Positions 22,080 through 33,087 of a stretch of 64,000 bases of DNA are shown here, piece after piece. The number at the start of each line of letters is the position of its first letter. Positions within the stretch are counted from its first letter, which is position 1. A program made the position numbers and the translations under genes. This DNA comes from Papaver somniferum (Eukaryota; Streptophyta; Magnoliopsida; Ranunculales; Papaveraceae): positions 196,815,192-196,879,191 of the forward strand of contig NC_039358.1 in the NCBI RefSeq assembly GCF_003573695.1, given 5' to 3'. The notes beneath the pieces were generated by a model, which ran no database searches, was not told the origin of the DNA, and worked only from the letters and a program-made list of their open reading frames with translations.

Positions 22080-24660
22080 GCCTTTTCTGTTTGAGCATCT
22101 CATCTCCAACTGCGAAACTTTTGATCCAGTTGCCTGTAAAACCCGAAAGATGTCAACATAAAAACTGTGTCCAAAATCGCCAATTAGCATCGACTCAAAA
22201 TCATCATTACTAGCAGCTTTATCTTTCCTATAACTTCCAACAAATAAATAATGACATCTAGTTGGAATCTAGAACACTCAAAAATTAGTACGCAGTTCAG
22301 TAACTAGGAACTCGGAGAATATTTCCAGTAACAGCACCAGAGAGAAATGAAAAATCAGTTAAAAGGATTCCGGCGTTACATAACTAATGATATGCATATG
22401 CTAATGCTTTCCTACATAAGTGATAAAAATAAATGACGGGGAAATCAAGCTGCCAGACAAGAAGTAAAACAGGGTTGCAAGTCCAGATTCAGTTAAAACG
22501 ACAAACTGCAATGTAACATGTTTCATTGGATTATGTTGGGGACTGAAACCTTCTTCTTATGGATATACTGAATTCTGAAATTTCATACAAACAAGAAGTT
22601 AAGACCCTACAAGGGCCACAACTAGCACAGAGCATATAACATCTACAACATAAACAACATGAATAGGTACATGCTTAAATTGTGATGAATCAAGAGGTCA
22701 CATATGATGCAAAGATGTAAGGGTCCAGCCGATTTCTCCATCATTGACTTCTTCCAAGCAGACACTACAAATTAGTTCATCCATGGGAAACTTTGGACCT
22801 CCTTTTGCTTTACCAGAACCTTGATTACTCTGGCTAGTGAGGAAATATCAATACATGAGAAGAAATTTTACATGAATAAAAACCCAAGAAGGGGGAGTTC
22901 TACTAGAATTGTATACTATGTATGAAACTATAGTTTGTCGTAGTGCAATATGTGAATGAAAAGTATCAAAACAGAAACCTCTTGCGCAGGTGAGAAGGAG
23001 CTCCGCTGTTGTAATGAATCTTCACTGAACAACAAAAATTGATGTTCAAAACCTAGAGACGCTTCACAAATGCTTAACATCTAGGTTACCTACCGAACTA
23101 AGGTAAGACAGAGAAAACACGTTCTACAAGTTGAGACAAAGAACATACTACTTGACTTTCTTGACCCGCAACCCTGTACTTATGAACAAGAAGGGAATTA
23201 ACTCATTGAGGTAGCTGGGAAACATTATATGAATCAGCTTCCCCCAGAGTTACAAATTCTGCAAGAGAAATTAAAACCATTCGATACCATTAGAAAATTG
23301 GCCTTTCAAAAAATCCTTTAGGACTTTAGTCATATGTAGAATAGTAACTTCATGCATTGTCATACATATTAAATCTTCCTGAAACATAACCTAGTACATT
23401 ACCAGATATGCACCCCAAGTGCCATATACCTAGTTCATCAAAATTGTGACCAAGAAGCGGATGCTGGAGTCTTAAACCTTGTAATCCACCTTTTGCTGAC
23501 GACATAGGAAATCGCAACTTGGTTTGACCTTACAGTGCATCACTGGAAGGCCCTCCATGAACATAGGACTCAGCTTGAATTTTTCGCCAAATTTCATACA
23601 ATTTAGAGATTGCTGCCACTAGAAAAACACTGAAAACTACCCACACCTAAAAAAGATTGAATTACAAAAAAGATCAGGCATCCCTATAACTATTATGTTT
23701 AAGCACATTAGTCAGTTCTAATGGTTTCCAATGATACAAGTAAATGCTGTGAGGTAGCCTAGTACATCAGAACTAAGAAAACCATAACCAAACACATAAT
23801 GACCTATCCACACTCAGAAAAAAGGGGTAAACAATGAAAAATGAATAACACAACTGATGCGTTTCTTAGAAGTAAAGTGATAGTATAATGCAATTAAACA
23901 GAATGGATACCAAAATGATTATGCCCCTGCATCAACAACACAACGGAGCCTGAGAGATAATGAACACCAAAATGATTAGCGCAGGGCACAATGAAAGATG
24001 AATTGGGTTGTGGATGTATATCGAAATTGAGCTTCAACACATAACTACATAAGACAAGGTGTTGATTTCTGGTATTTCCTCACTGAGACACCAATAAGCT
24101 AGTACTTAAATTTAACCACTAATTGGTCGCTCTTAATTTATCTCATCTTTGTTTTCAAGTTTCACATCAAAAGCCTACCAAAACCTCGGAAGAAATCACA
24201 ACTGAACTCTGTCCTGTAGCTTAAGCTAAACACTCTAAGTCTAGGAATTCTCACTGAAGTTAACTCTACCTTTGCAGGCGTTGAGCACTCCACAAATTTA
24301 CCATATGTTCAATCAATCCGTTAAAGAAAGCAAACATATTTTGGGAAATATCATGCATTTAGGTTAGTTAATGTAAATCCAATTTCTAAACCCAATGTTA
24401 TAATAATCCTGACAGCACCCAATTCGCATAGCATGAAATCTGAGAGACTTTAGACAATCTTAAAGCAACAAAAAAATAAAGAAAACCAACTTGTAATTGA
24501 TCAAGTTCAGCAAAATTAGATGATTTGGGAGATAAAAATTAAACTCCTAATTCCTTGATTGACTGAGATTCAATCCTCTAATTCCTTCAACCTAGATAGA
24601 TCGGTATTTGGGAGACAAAAATTAAACGGATTTGAGTTCAACTGATATAAAGGAAGAAAG
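22080..24660 (-). pseudogene. Captured RING-finger (SDIR1-like) E3 ligase gene remnant
   Basis: Several exon-like blocks lie on the minus strand: a leader with a donor (about 24660-24490); a hydrophobic exon ('VWVVFSVFLVAAISKLYEIW', about 23650-23515); a short block near 23030-22975; and a RING-start exon (22829 to about 22700) with acceptor CCAG. The last reads 'DELICSVCLEEVNDGEIG', then 'WTLTSLHH' and a stop. In SDIR1-type ligases the same order occurs: membrane segment, then RING-H2. Here the third RING Cys is replaced by Ser and the rest of the RING is missing, so zinc binding and ligase activity are lost. The whole block lies inside the CACTA element, which suggests capture. The identification rests mainly on the RING start and is moderately sure. 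Confidence 0.6.
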
Positions 24661-25349
24661 ATGATCGAGTTCTTCAGGTGTGTAATGGTTGAAAGAGTTG
24701 TGTCGGGTGTGTTTTCGGTCCTTAGAAGATTTGGGAAAATGGCCAAGTTAGGTTACGGTTCCCATATCATTTTGGTTCCAGGATATAAGTTGTTCTCAGG
24801 TTCTAAAACTGAAATTGGTTCTAAACAAAAGATTTATAAAATCCTATAATTTTATTTTACATTTTCTAAATTTTAAAATAAATCAATGTGTTAGCTATGT
24901 AAAATTGTGTTACTACTAAAAATGACAAAGAGTTATAAAAATGGGGTGGATCTTGGTATACATGGATTTTGGGTAGGAATATTAGTAATAGTGATTTAGT
25001 GTAAAATGTGTTAGGGGTGTATAAGTAATGATCTCACACTTTCAATAGTTATTTAGTTTTTATGAATTAATTCCAAATTATGGTAATTATTTCTTAATTT
25101 TCTAACTTTTTATATGAGCTGCTAGATCTATAATAGATTATTAGAGTTACCAAAAAAGATTTTGTTAGGAATCATATTGTTACAAAAACCCAAATTTGGT
25201 GTAGTGGACAACAAGAAACAAAAAGAAGAACCTCATCTATTCACAATCCAGGTGTTTTATTATAACGTGTTTAAAACGCGATTCAGATTTAATCAGCTAT
25301 ATTATTAACTTTAATCCTTGTTTATTATTTCTTAGAATCAACAACAACA

Positions 25350-25485
25350 TGGATGCGGGAGAGGATAGGATTAGTGAATTTCCCGACTCCTTAATTCTTC
25401 GTATACTCTCTTTTCTTCGAAACCAAACTTGGTGTTTCAACTACTGTTTTATTAAAAAGATGGAATAATATCTTTGGATATCTAT
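25350..25485 (+). pseudogene. F-box pseudogene, copy 2 (truncated)
   Basis: Starts with an intact ATGGATGCGGGAGAGGAT and encodes 'MDAGEDRISEFPDSLILRIL', an F-box start. Compared with copy 1 it has one extra base near 25420 (CTTCGAAACC for CTTCCAACC) that shifts the frame. Homology stops at about 25485, where LINE sequence follows. Its upstream region holds the CACTA insertion. It is not functional. Confidence 0.85.
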
Positions 25486-26800
25486 CGGGTGTACATAAAA
25501 AAGTTAAGAGATGATATTTAGGATGCATGAAATTTTAACGACCTCACCAGGAATGAATACGTTCGCAAGAAGCTGACGGTAGCACTAATCAAGGAGATGC
25601 TCACCCAGTATTGGTTACGCTGGTTTGGGTACTTACGCCGAAAACATCCTGATGCGCCAGTTTGCGTAGGACGTATCTTCCACGGTGAAGGTAGGACGAA
25701 ACGTAGAGGCCGACCGAAACTTACGTGGGATGAGTCGGTGAAGCATGACTTGGAGAAGCGGAATTTAGCTGAGGAAAATTCTTTGGACAGACAGAAGTGG
25801 AGAGCAGCGATTGACGTGGAAGAGGTAGGATTTCAGTTTCTGGATTGAGTTGGACCGTGTACGTATGTTCGTCCATTCTGAATGATTTGTCTCGGGAGCT
25901 CTTGTTTCTCTCGTCACCACTGACATGAGTTGCTAATTCTTCCCGAGACGGTTGTTGCTCGATGGACAATATGTGTTTGCATATGAGTGGTGTTTGGTTT
26001 TCGAGTGCTTGTTGGCTCCCTGTCCCGGGTGGTGGATGATAAGCCCGCTTACCTCTTCATATCTGGGTCGTGCCCAAATTTTGTTACTATGTTGCATATG
26101 TATTGAGAAAATACCGATGGTGCCCCTGTTTGTGCTTAATGTTACCTCTCGTGGGAAGGTAGATCTTCACGCACATCGTGTTCGCTTGAAACAACTTGTT
26201 CCCGGAGCTCGTGCTCGTCTGGTCTTAAAAGATTGGATGGGTTGTTCTACTAGATACGGTATTTCCTTGGTGCACAATACATATAGGAGTATTAGTGTTG
26301 TTTGGTTTTCGGTGTCGGTTGGCTCCCCGTTCCATGCGGCGACAACAAGCCCGACTACCTCTTCAGCCTCTTCCCTGAGTCGTCTTTGGGAAAAACTCGC
26401 TTGGTTGATCCCTGTGCCTATCTGTCGAAAAAGTATCGGTTGACCCTTGAAACAGTGGACATGTGAAATCATCCTAGCATATTTTGAAAGGAGGGACGCC
26501 CTCATGTGGCTATGCAGGCAGCAGGATCGTGAAAGAGGGGACTCCCTCCCTGCAGCCCTGCAAGCCTTGGACAAGGATATAGTAGGTATGTTATTTTAAT
26601 GGTCACGAACGCGTAAACCCTACTAAAATAGTGTGTCCACTCCCTGTTCCACCCGCAGCGCGGAATGTGCCAAGGATTTACTACTGTTTATGTACAGGTT
26701 GCTCAGGATGGCGAGTAGGTGTAGCATCTCAGCTGTACCTTGGAGATAAGATCTTAACGGAATATTATCTCTACCCTATATGATACTTGCTACCGGAAAA
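25486..26800 (+). mobile_element. RTE-type LINE, 3' end
   Basis: The frame at 25549-25848 encodes the C-terminal tail of plant RTE LINE reverse transcriptases: 'NDLTRNEYVRKK', 'YWLRWFGYLRRK', 'RRGRPKLTWDESVKHDLEKR' and 'LDRQKWR', ending 'EEVGFQFLD'. This is the C-terminal region only; the catalytic reverse transcriptase is missing. The region after the stop (25849 to about 26800) is taken as its 3' tail on position only. It contains a diverged duplication (25985-26065 and 26294-26375). The 5' truncation point lies in F-box copy 2. The right end is uncertain. Confidence 0.7.
25985..26375. repeat. Diverged direct repeat, period about 310 bp
   Basis: The block around 'GTGTTTGGTTTTCG', 'TTGGCTCCC' and 'AAGCCCG.TTACCTCTTCA' occurs at 25985-26065 and again at 26294-26375 with many substitutions, in the presumed LINE 3' tail. 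Confidence 0.6.
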
Positions 26801-27366
26801 AGAGCTTCCATTATCGATTATCGGTATTAAGGATAATTAGGAATAGGAACGTGATGACCATGCGCGGTGGGGGCCGACGAAAAGAAAATTCAATCCATAG
26901 ACTAAATGAAGAGATACTATATAAACGACATTCACAAAACAATCTATAAAATTTTTAATTAAGGAACACAATTATGCTATGAGCCGTCAAAGGAACGGCA
27001 AAAAGGTCTTTTCCTGTTGAAAATGACGGAATACTCGTCTTACTTTTAATGGCAGATGTAGCTCAAAAATGTTCATGGGGATGTACACCTGAAACTCAAA
27101 GATTCCGTCCCCGTCTACCGAAACAACTGAAAATGTGTCTAGAAAAAGTAGAAATCCATTTTGATACTCCCTCCGTTCCACTGTTAAGTGACCTAATTGA
27201 AATTTGCACAATTTTTAAGACAAGTAAGGGAAAAGAGATTTTTAAGCATTTTTTATAATTATACCCCTATGAATAATAATTAATGAAATTTTGAAATGAA
27301 TTTTATCTCTCAAACTACACCACGGATGTTCGCAAACTTTATACCATTGAAAAACATTTTAAAACA
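26801..27366. other. Intergenic, with a Stowaway-like end
   Basis: No gene seen. 'CTCCCTCCGTTCCA' at about 27167-27180 matches the end of plant Stowaway MITEs. No partner end was found nearby. Confidence 0.5.
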
Positions 27367-28079
27367 AAAAACGAGAAACTTTTGTTCTTCTTCTCTCCTC
27401 TCTCTCCTAAGGAAAAAAAGAGAGAAAAAAATTCTAGAACTTCTTCTTCTTCTTGCTCAGATTTAGTCCTTTTGGGCTAGATCTGAGCAAGAATTTTTCC
27501 GTTTTTTATGAATAAAAGTAGTGTAATTTGTAGTTATATGTTTTTTTTTTGTTGTTTTTTGTGTCTTTGGACATATTTCTTCGCTATTTAGGCGACATTC
27601 TCTTCGTCTTTTGGACGATTTTTTCTTTGCTCTAATAGCGATTATCTCAAATCTCCATGGTGTTTCTTGGCTTGCTATACTCGATTTATCAAGAACATCA
27701 ATGATTCTGCTCGGATTCGCTTTAGATTCAAAAAGAAGGATTTAGGACATCCGGATTCGTTTGGATCTACAAGATTTTGGGAAAATTACTCCATTTTATT
27801 TGGAGCATCTCTTATTGAATAAGATAATTATTTCAAATGGTTGGAGTTGATTTCGGTTCACACCATCATTCGTCAATACTACTGGTACAAAAATTGGATG
27901 TCTTTGCGGTGCATGGCTCTTTCTCTTCGCGATGTATTTGCAATTGGTGTCATCATTTGTATTTGAATTTTGATTATCTTGTATTTTGGTGTTTTTGATA
28001 ATCTTGTAAGCAATCATGTAATCACTATTTTGGTTTGCATGAATTGAAATGTGATTTTCCAAAAAAAAAAAAAAAAAAG
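27367..28079 (+). mobile_element. Short poly(A) retroposon without coding region
   Basis: A 14-bp perfect target duplication AACATTTTAAAACA brackets the segment (27353-27366 and 28080-28093), and it ends in a tract of 18 A. This is the signature of insertion by LINE-type reverse transcription. The 5' part is pyrimidine-rich (TTCTTCTTCTCTCC). Neither strand holds a convincing protein, and there is no recognisable tRNA-like head that I could confirm. It could be a processed transcript, a SINE-like element or an internally deleted LINE (5' and 3' UTR only). Confidence 0.85.
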
Positions 28080-28093
28080 AACATTTTAAAACA

Positions 28094-29470
28094 CCTACGT
28101 AACGAATATAAACGTGTCTATCAAATTATACATATTTCTTATATTTCTTACAATCAATTAAAAGGATAATTCTATAAATATATCACATTGTTTAGTGATA
28201 TAGATCACTTACTAGTGGGATAAAATCCAAAAATAAATAGTTCACTTAATAATGGGATGTAGTTAGTATTATGCTTGTGGAAGGATAGTATTTTCTAAAT
28301 CAATTCACGGTTTCACACTTGCAATAAACATACAATTTTATAGATATATATGGATCATTCTCAATGTACAAACACACTATTCTTTTGCTTCTCTCTTCTT
28401 CCTATGCCATTTCACTCTCTCTTTTCAGTCATTTAAGTTCTCACTCTCTCCCAGACTCTAGTCCATATCAAATATTTCATTGTGAAACACCAAAAATGGT
28501 ACGGGCATCCTTACACAGCTGGTAACAACATACTAACATGTACCAGATACGATTATTTACACAGCCGTGACATTTTTGAAATACTTAGCACTAGTGTAAA
28601 TAAATAGGGAGATTCTTTGGATTCTTTAAGCTGTTTTATGTGAACCACTTGTAAGCAAACCGTGTTGTATCCTAGCTAAATGGTTTACACGTGTTCAAGA
28701 TACTTCTGAAAGATAACTAAATGGTAAACCGTGTTTGGGATTCTTTAAGCTGTTTCATTTATTTTAACACAAAACTAATTTCTTCAAAAATATCTCAAGA
28801 CTCTGAAGATTTCAATTACTTATAAACACTATTTCAGAAAATCCTTTTTTTTATTTTTTGGTTTACAACAAAGCTCTTTCGTCGCATGGTTCGTCTTTGA
28901 TATCTATACAGCAATATTTATCCAAAGGGTTTCTTGGAGCGATCCTTTGAATTCATTATAATTGTGGCTTTATTTCAACATGCATTTGTATTAAGGAGAA
29001 CATAAGTAGAGTTATGATTAAGTATATCTCGACAATTGATGATGTGTCAGAATTTTTTTGTTATTGTCTCTTAAAATTTGGTTAACAGGGAGAGAGAATC
29101 TCAGAATCAGGAGTTCTCAAATTCAACGGCGGAAAAGTTCCTAAAAGAAGAAAAGATTCAGTGGGTATTTGGGTTTGGGTTTAACTGCAGAAAAGAAGGG
29201 TAACAGTAGGGAAGAAATTGTGTTGTCAGGTTCGAATATGGGCTCATGGTTGCAACCCGACCCTTTTCTTTTTCTTCTTTACCCGAAATTCTGAAGCTTC
29301 TCTTTTTTTCAGAAAACAGATATCCGCTTAAGAGTCCGAATCATCCGATCGATCTAATGATTTATATAAAATCTTTTGAACTGAAAATATGTTTGTTTGA
29401 TGGTATATGAAGGAATTTTTTCATCAATTTAATCAATCATCTAAAAATAGGAAATTTTAATTATTAGAAT
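28094..29470. other. Intergenic, nothing recognised
   Basis: AT-rich sequence with no open frame of note on either strand. 'GATTCTTTAAGCTGTTT' occurs twice (about 28617 and 28738), a small local repeat. No RNA gene or element end was identified. Confidence 0.6.
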
Positions 29471-29645
29471 CTAGGTTTGGTTTAGATGATGAGACCCACA
29501 GGAAACATGCATATTACATTACATAAAAATGAGAGTTAACATATCTAATAAAGTAATAAATAACTTCAGTCTTGTTCCAAATCCTCTAACAGTACTTGGT
29601 GGTATCTTTGGGAATTTGGCAGAGATATGGTCCGGCTTATACCGG

Positions 29646-30057
29646 TCATTGTGGACCTGGTGGTGCAAATTTCTTGCCAAATGCTTCCCCAATCCTGCCG
29701 ATTGTTTCCCCAATGTTTCTAATAGCACCTGGTGGTAACCGGGCTTCGGCGGTGGTAAGATCTGGCGATTTTGCGTTCAAAGGCTTTACTGGCTTGGTTG
29801 GTGGCTTCTTTGGTACTGGTGGTGGTGATTTCTTAGGTGGTGTTGGAAACACATATGTAATTGGCTTCTTTGGTACGGGTGGTGGTTATTTCTTAGGTGG
29901 TGTTGGGAAACACATATGTAATTGGCTTCTTTGGTGGTGGTCTCCTCCCTGCATCAGCGAGAGATGCAAAACACAAAGAGACTAGTACTACCAGCAGAAG
30001 AGCACCAGTAGTAAACAGAAATGCCGTTGAGGCTCTCTTCCCTCCTTTCTTACCCGT
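29646..30057 (-). pseudogene. Proline-rich secreted protein, copy A (pseudogene)
   Basis: Paralogue of the genes at 41800-42192 and 51053-51472. The leader region ('GALLLVVLVSLCFASLADA') is conserved, but the start codon is ACG (30055-30057) where the others have ATG. A partial tandem duplication near 29860-29935 breaks the proline/lysine-rich frame. The C-terminal part remains open (29646-29852, 'TPPKKSPPPVPKKPP'). The TATATAG box upstream (about 30107-30115) is kept. It is not translated as it stands. Confidence 0.85.
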
Positions 30058-30576
30058 AACACTCACTTCTAAGTTTTGTTGTGATTTTAAACATACTTCT
30101 CTACTTCTTTATATAGAGAGTAGAATTTTATTTACCTTTTTATCTAGTCGGTACAATTTCCATTCGGAAGAAGAAAAATTATATATTCAGTTTCCGAGTC
30201 TCTGACATATCATGTTTTTAGACAGAAGGACTTCATCTTTTAGTGTTGACTTGGTTAAGTCGGTCTTTGAAAAACTATAATTTTGGACATACCAAAATCT
30301 TCCAAGGCATACTAAATGAAGACAAAAAAGGTTGTGAAATAGCAAAATCAGATAACCCCTTAACCCAAATTTTTTTTAATGTCAAATCTGTCCTTTATGT
30401 TTTATTGTTAATAATCTTAATTAGTGATTAAATATTTTGTTTAGTGATTAAAATAATTTTCAGAATTATAAGAGTTGTTTAGATGAAAAATTTGAGGAAA
30501 AAAAATAAAAGTTTTGGTTTGGTTAAGAAGGAGAAAAAGAGACGGAGAAAGTGAGAAAATTCTAATTCTTGATTCA

Positions 30577-30786
30577 ATGGAGGATGAGGAGGGTCATCAT
30601 TCATCTAAAAAACCTAGGAAAATACATATCAACTACAACAATGATCCAGAAATGGTTGATTTCTTAGATTATGAGAATGATTTTACACCCACTCAAACTC
30701 AAACACAAACACAAGATGATGATTTTTATGAGCCAAATCCTGATGATGAAGACATTGATGAGGAACCCAATGCTTCTAATACACAG
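30577..30786 (+). pseudogene. Acidic N-terminal exon, possible transposase start
   Basis: ATG at 30577 opens 70 codons rich in Asp/Glu ('MEDEEGHHSSKKPRK', 'TPTQTQTQTQDDDF') and stops at a donor-like ACACAG/GTACAC. A second exon-like piece at about 31400-31484 ('MENQPDPVDIIHEDTKDHF') ends at a donor-like TTG/GTATGG. The same style of acidic leader precedes the transposase in some plant Mutator elements, but no catalytic domain is present here. I do not recognise it with confidence. Confidence 0.35.
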
Positions 30787-30859
30787 GTACACTTATATCC
30801 TATACTTAATCTCACTTTTATAACTCTCAATTATCAAAAGTTAGGTTTTTTGAATCATG

Positions 30860-32100
30860 GTTCGGCGAAACGGGTTGAGGTTCGGCTCACATCTATAAGC
30901 CGAATCTACCAATTGATGAACGGTTCGGCTTACTGAATCTGTTTACTGCGAACCTATAATTTCCAATTCCAACCCTTTTGCTAGACACTAGTTCGGCTTA
31001 TATGAAAGTTTCATAGTAAGCCGAACAACATCCTGAATAGCCCGGAATAGAATCATTACTAATTCGTCTTATATATCCAAAATCGTATGTGCCGAACATA
31101 ATTTTTTAATTTCTGGGTTGAAATATTGTTACTGGTTTGGCACATATGGAGAATATCATATCAGCCGAAACCTCTTGTCTTCAAGGTTCGACACATAATA
31201 TGGTTATCGTCTGAGCCGAACATGAATTTGTAAATTTTTCGGTTAAAATATTGTTCGTGGTTCGGCACATATTGAGGATATCGTATAAGCCGAAACCTGT
31301 AAATGTTTATAGTTCCGCACATAATGTGATTATCGAATGCGCCTAACCTTGTTATTATATTCCCTTTCTAGTGTTTAACCTTGTGATATTCTTTGTAGAT
31401 CGTGCTTGGACCCATGGAAAATCAACCTGATCCAGTAGACATAATTCACGAGGATACCAAGGATCACTTCCAAAATGATTTGGTATGGTTCGGCGAACCA
31501 GGACTATGTTTTCTATTGTACAACCTTTTTATAGGATGAACCAAACAAAAAAAGTGGAAATTACTAAAAATGTTAAGAAAGTGAAGTCTAATGATGGAGA
31601 ATACCAAGGTCCATATTAAACTCATTAAAATCAATTAGATCTTATCTTCAACTTCAAGAGAATGAAAAGACAAACACAACGCAAAAAGAATGAGGTCATT
31701 CCGACATCGGACGAAAAAGTTATGGACAAAACAAGATCGAAAAACTTGAGTGTGCAAAGAGAAGGTTCAGCTGATAACTCAACAACACGAGCTAGCCGAA
31801 CCTAGAGCCTGCAAATCAATATTTTTGAAGTGTTTACAGAGAGAGGTTCGGCTTGAAAGTGATCTAATCGAGTCAGCCGAACCTGACAACCACCTGGGGT
31901 AAATTTCACTTCTCAGGTTCGGCCGGGAAGGTTTGCAAGGTATTAGCCGAACCTGACACTATTCTGGGACGTATTCAATACACATTTTGGGGTTCGGCTA
32001 AAAATTGACATTTACGGTTTAGCCGAACTGTTCATAGACACTTTCAGGGAGAAATTTCAAGAACAGTTCGGCTCAAAACTCAACTCAATTATCAGTCGAA
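30860..32100. repeat. Array of alternating GGTTCGGC and GCCGAACC motifs
   Basis: More than 20 copies of TTCGGC or its reverse complement GCCGAA, mostly alternating in orientation. Forward examples are near 30861, 30879, 30923, 31260, 31850, 31918, 31991 and 32065. Reverse examples are near 30897, 31017, 31163, 31213, 31795, 31876, 31945 and 32022. Motif pairs are about 20-70 bp apart and could fold into hairpins or bind a dimer. They lie on both sides of the second exon-like piece, in both halves of the element. Confidence 0.85.
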
Positions 32101-33087
32101 CCCGCTACTGTAACCGTCAAAAACCCTAAGTTTTTAGCAATTTAACCCATTCAATCCATGAAAAACAGCAAATAAAAGACTGGGTTTGTAGGGAATACCT
32201 TATTATCCTCATTTTAGTATTTGGAGCTTCAAATGATTGAATTTCTGATTCAATTTCCGGTTCAATTATAGTTTTTACACCTTCATCTTCAATTGGTTCT
32301 TTTTCTTTAATTCATGGATTGGAAGAGGATTTAGAACACCTGACGTTTGCTTTTTTCTTTGTACGATCCATTATATAGTTCAATTTAACCGATGATCGAA
32401 TTTTCACGAATCTATAGTTAATTACAGTAACGAAAAAAAATCTGAGAGAAAAGGAAGGAGGTTTAGCTAGAGGAAAAAGAAGAGATGTTTAGGATAGTTT
32501 ATTTTTTGATTTTAAGTTCAAGGGTATATAGGTAATTGAACTATCAAATAGACACCCCTTATAAGGTCACCTAGGATGGCAAAACTATTTTGTATGCCTT
32601 GAAAGTTTTTGGTATGCCTAAAATCATAGTTCTCTTTGAATAGTCGGTTGCTATCATTTATTCGCAAGGGGGTGGTGGCCCATTTATCCGCCAAGTGGTT
32701 TGATAGACTGATAGTGTCCATTCATATATGGGTGGTGACAAACCGAATTCAACCTAGAGTTATCGAATATATTATGCTTAAGAGATTATTGGGCTTTACA
32801 AGCCATGAAGGCCTACTTACTGTTTTTTTCTTATACACTCAGGGCAATTCCCATGATAATATTCAAACGAAATTGTTTGTTGAGCCACGTGGATGGTCAA
32901 ATAGGATTTTGCACTATGGAGAAGAAGTGAGCGATTGATAGTTAAGCGCGAGGACGAACGTCTGGCGCTGGCGATCGAACCACCAGCGCTGGCGTATTTG
33001 GTAAAAACGCGAGGGTGTGGAGTAACGCCGCCAGCGTTTGTCTCAAAAACGCCAACAACAACTTTTAAACGACTAGTTCCTACCTGA

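Larger units (their letters stand above)
17142..25206. mobile_element. CACTA (En/Spm) element carrying host gene fragments, non-autonomous
   Basis: The ends are perfect 13-bp inverted repeats, CACTACACCAAAT at 17142 and ATTTGGTGTAGTG ending at 25206. The flanking 3 bp are GAT (17139-17141) and GAC (25207-25209), a 3-bp target duplication with one transition. The paralogous F-box upstream region (about 8525) shows the uninterrupted site 'AAATGACAACA', so insertion is proven by comparison. Subterminal stretches are rich in GTTAG/GTTAC motifs in both orientations, as expected of CACTA. No transposase (TNPD-type) gene was found in the 8065 bp. Instead the element holds an AHA1-like exon, a RING-type gene remnant and a 153-bp tandem repeat. 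Confidence 0.9.
30272..32632. mobile_element. DNA transposon (MULE- or hAT-like), filled with TTCGGC/GCCGAA motifs
   Basis: Inserted in segmental copy A. The paralogous empty site reads 'GTCAGTCTTTGAATAG' (about 42405) and, with one change, at about 51680. The flanking target duplication is TCTTTGAA (30264-30271 and 32633-32640), 8 bp. The ends are imperfect inverted repeats of about 40 bp: left AAACTATAATTTTGGACATA, right in reverse complement GAACTATGATTTTAGGCATA, both continuing to a 'CAAGGCATAC' block. Length is 2361 bp. It holds two short acidic exon-like frames (30577-30786, about 31400-31484) and an array of GGTTCGGC/GCCGAACC motifs. Long inverted ends favour Mutator-like; the 8-bp duplication also allows hAT. 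Confidence 0.8.

Noticed and set aside
24661..24849. 62-codon frame near the CACTA right end
   Set aside because: No family features; antisense to or beyond the leader of the captured RING gene.
17142..25206. Autonomous CACTA with transposase
   Set aside because: No TNPD/TNPA-type coding region was seen; only captured host fragments and repeats.
25952..26574. 163- and 135-codon frames on opposite strands
   Set aside because: They overlap each other in the presumed LINE 3' tail and show no family features; the segment is better explained as non-coding tail.
29529..29985. Gly-rich plus-strand frame of 129 codons
   Set aside because: It is the antisense of the proline-rich pseudogene; Pro codons read as Gly on the other strand.
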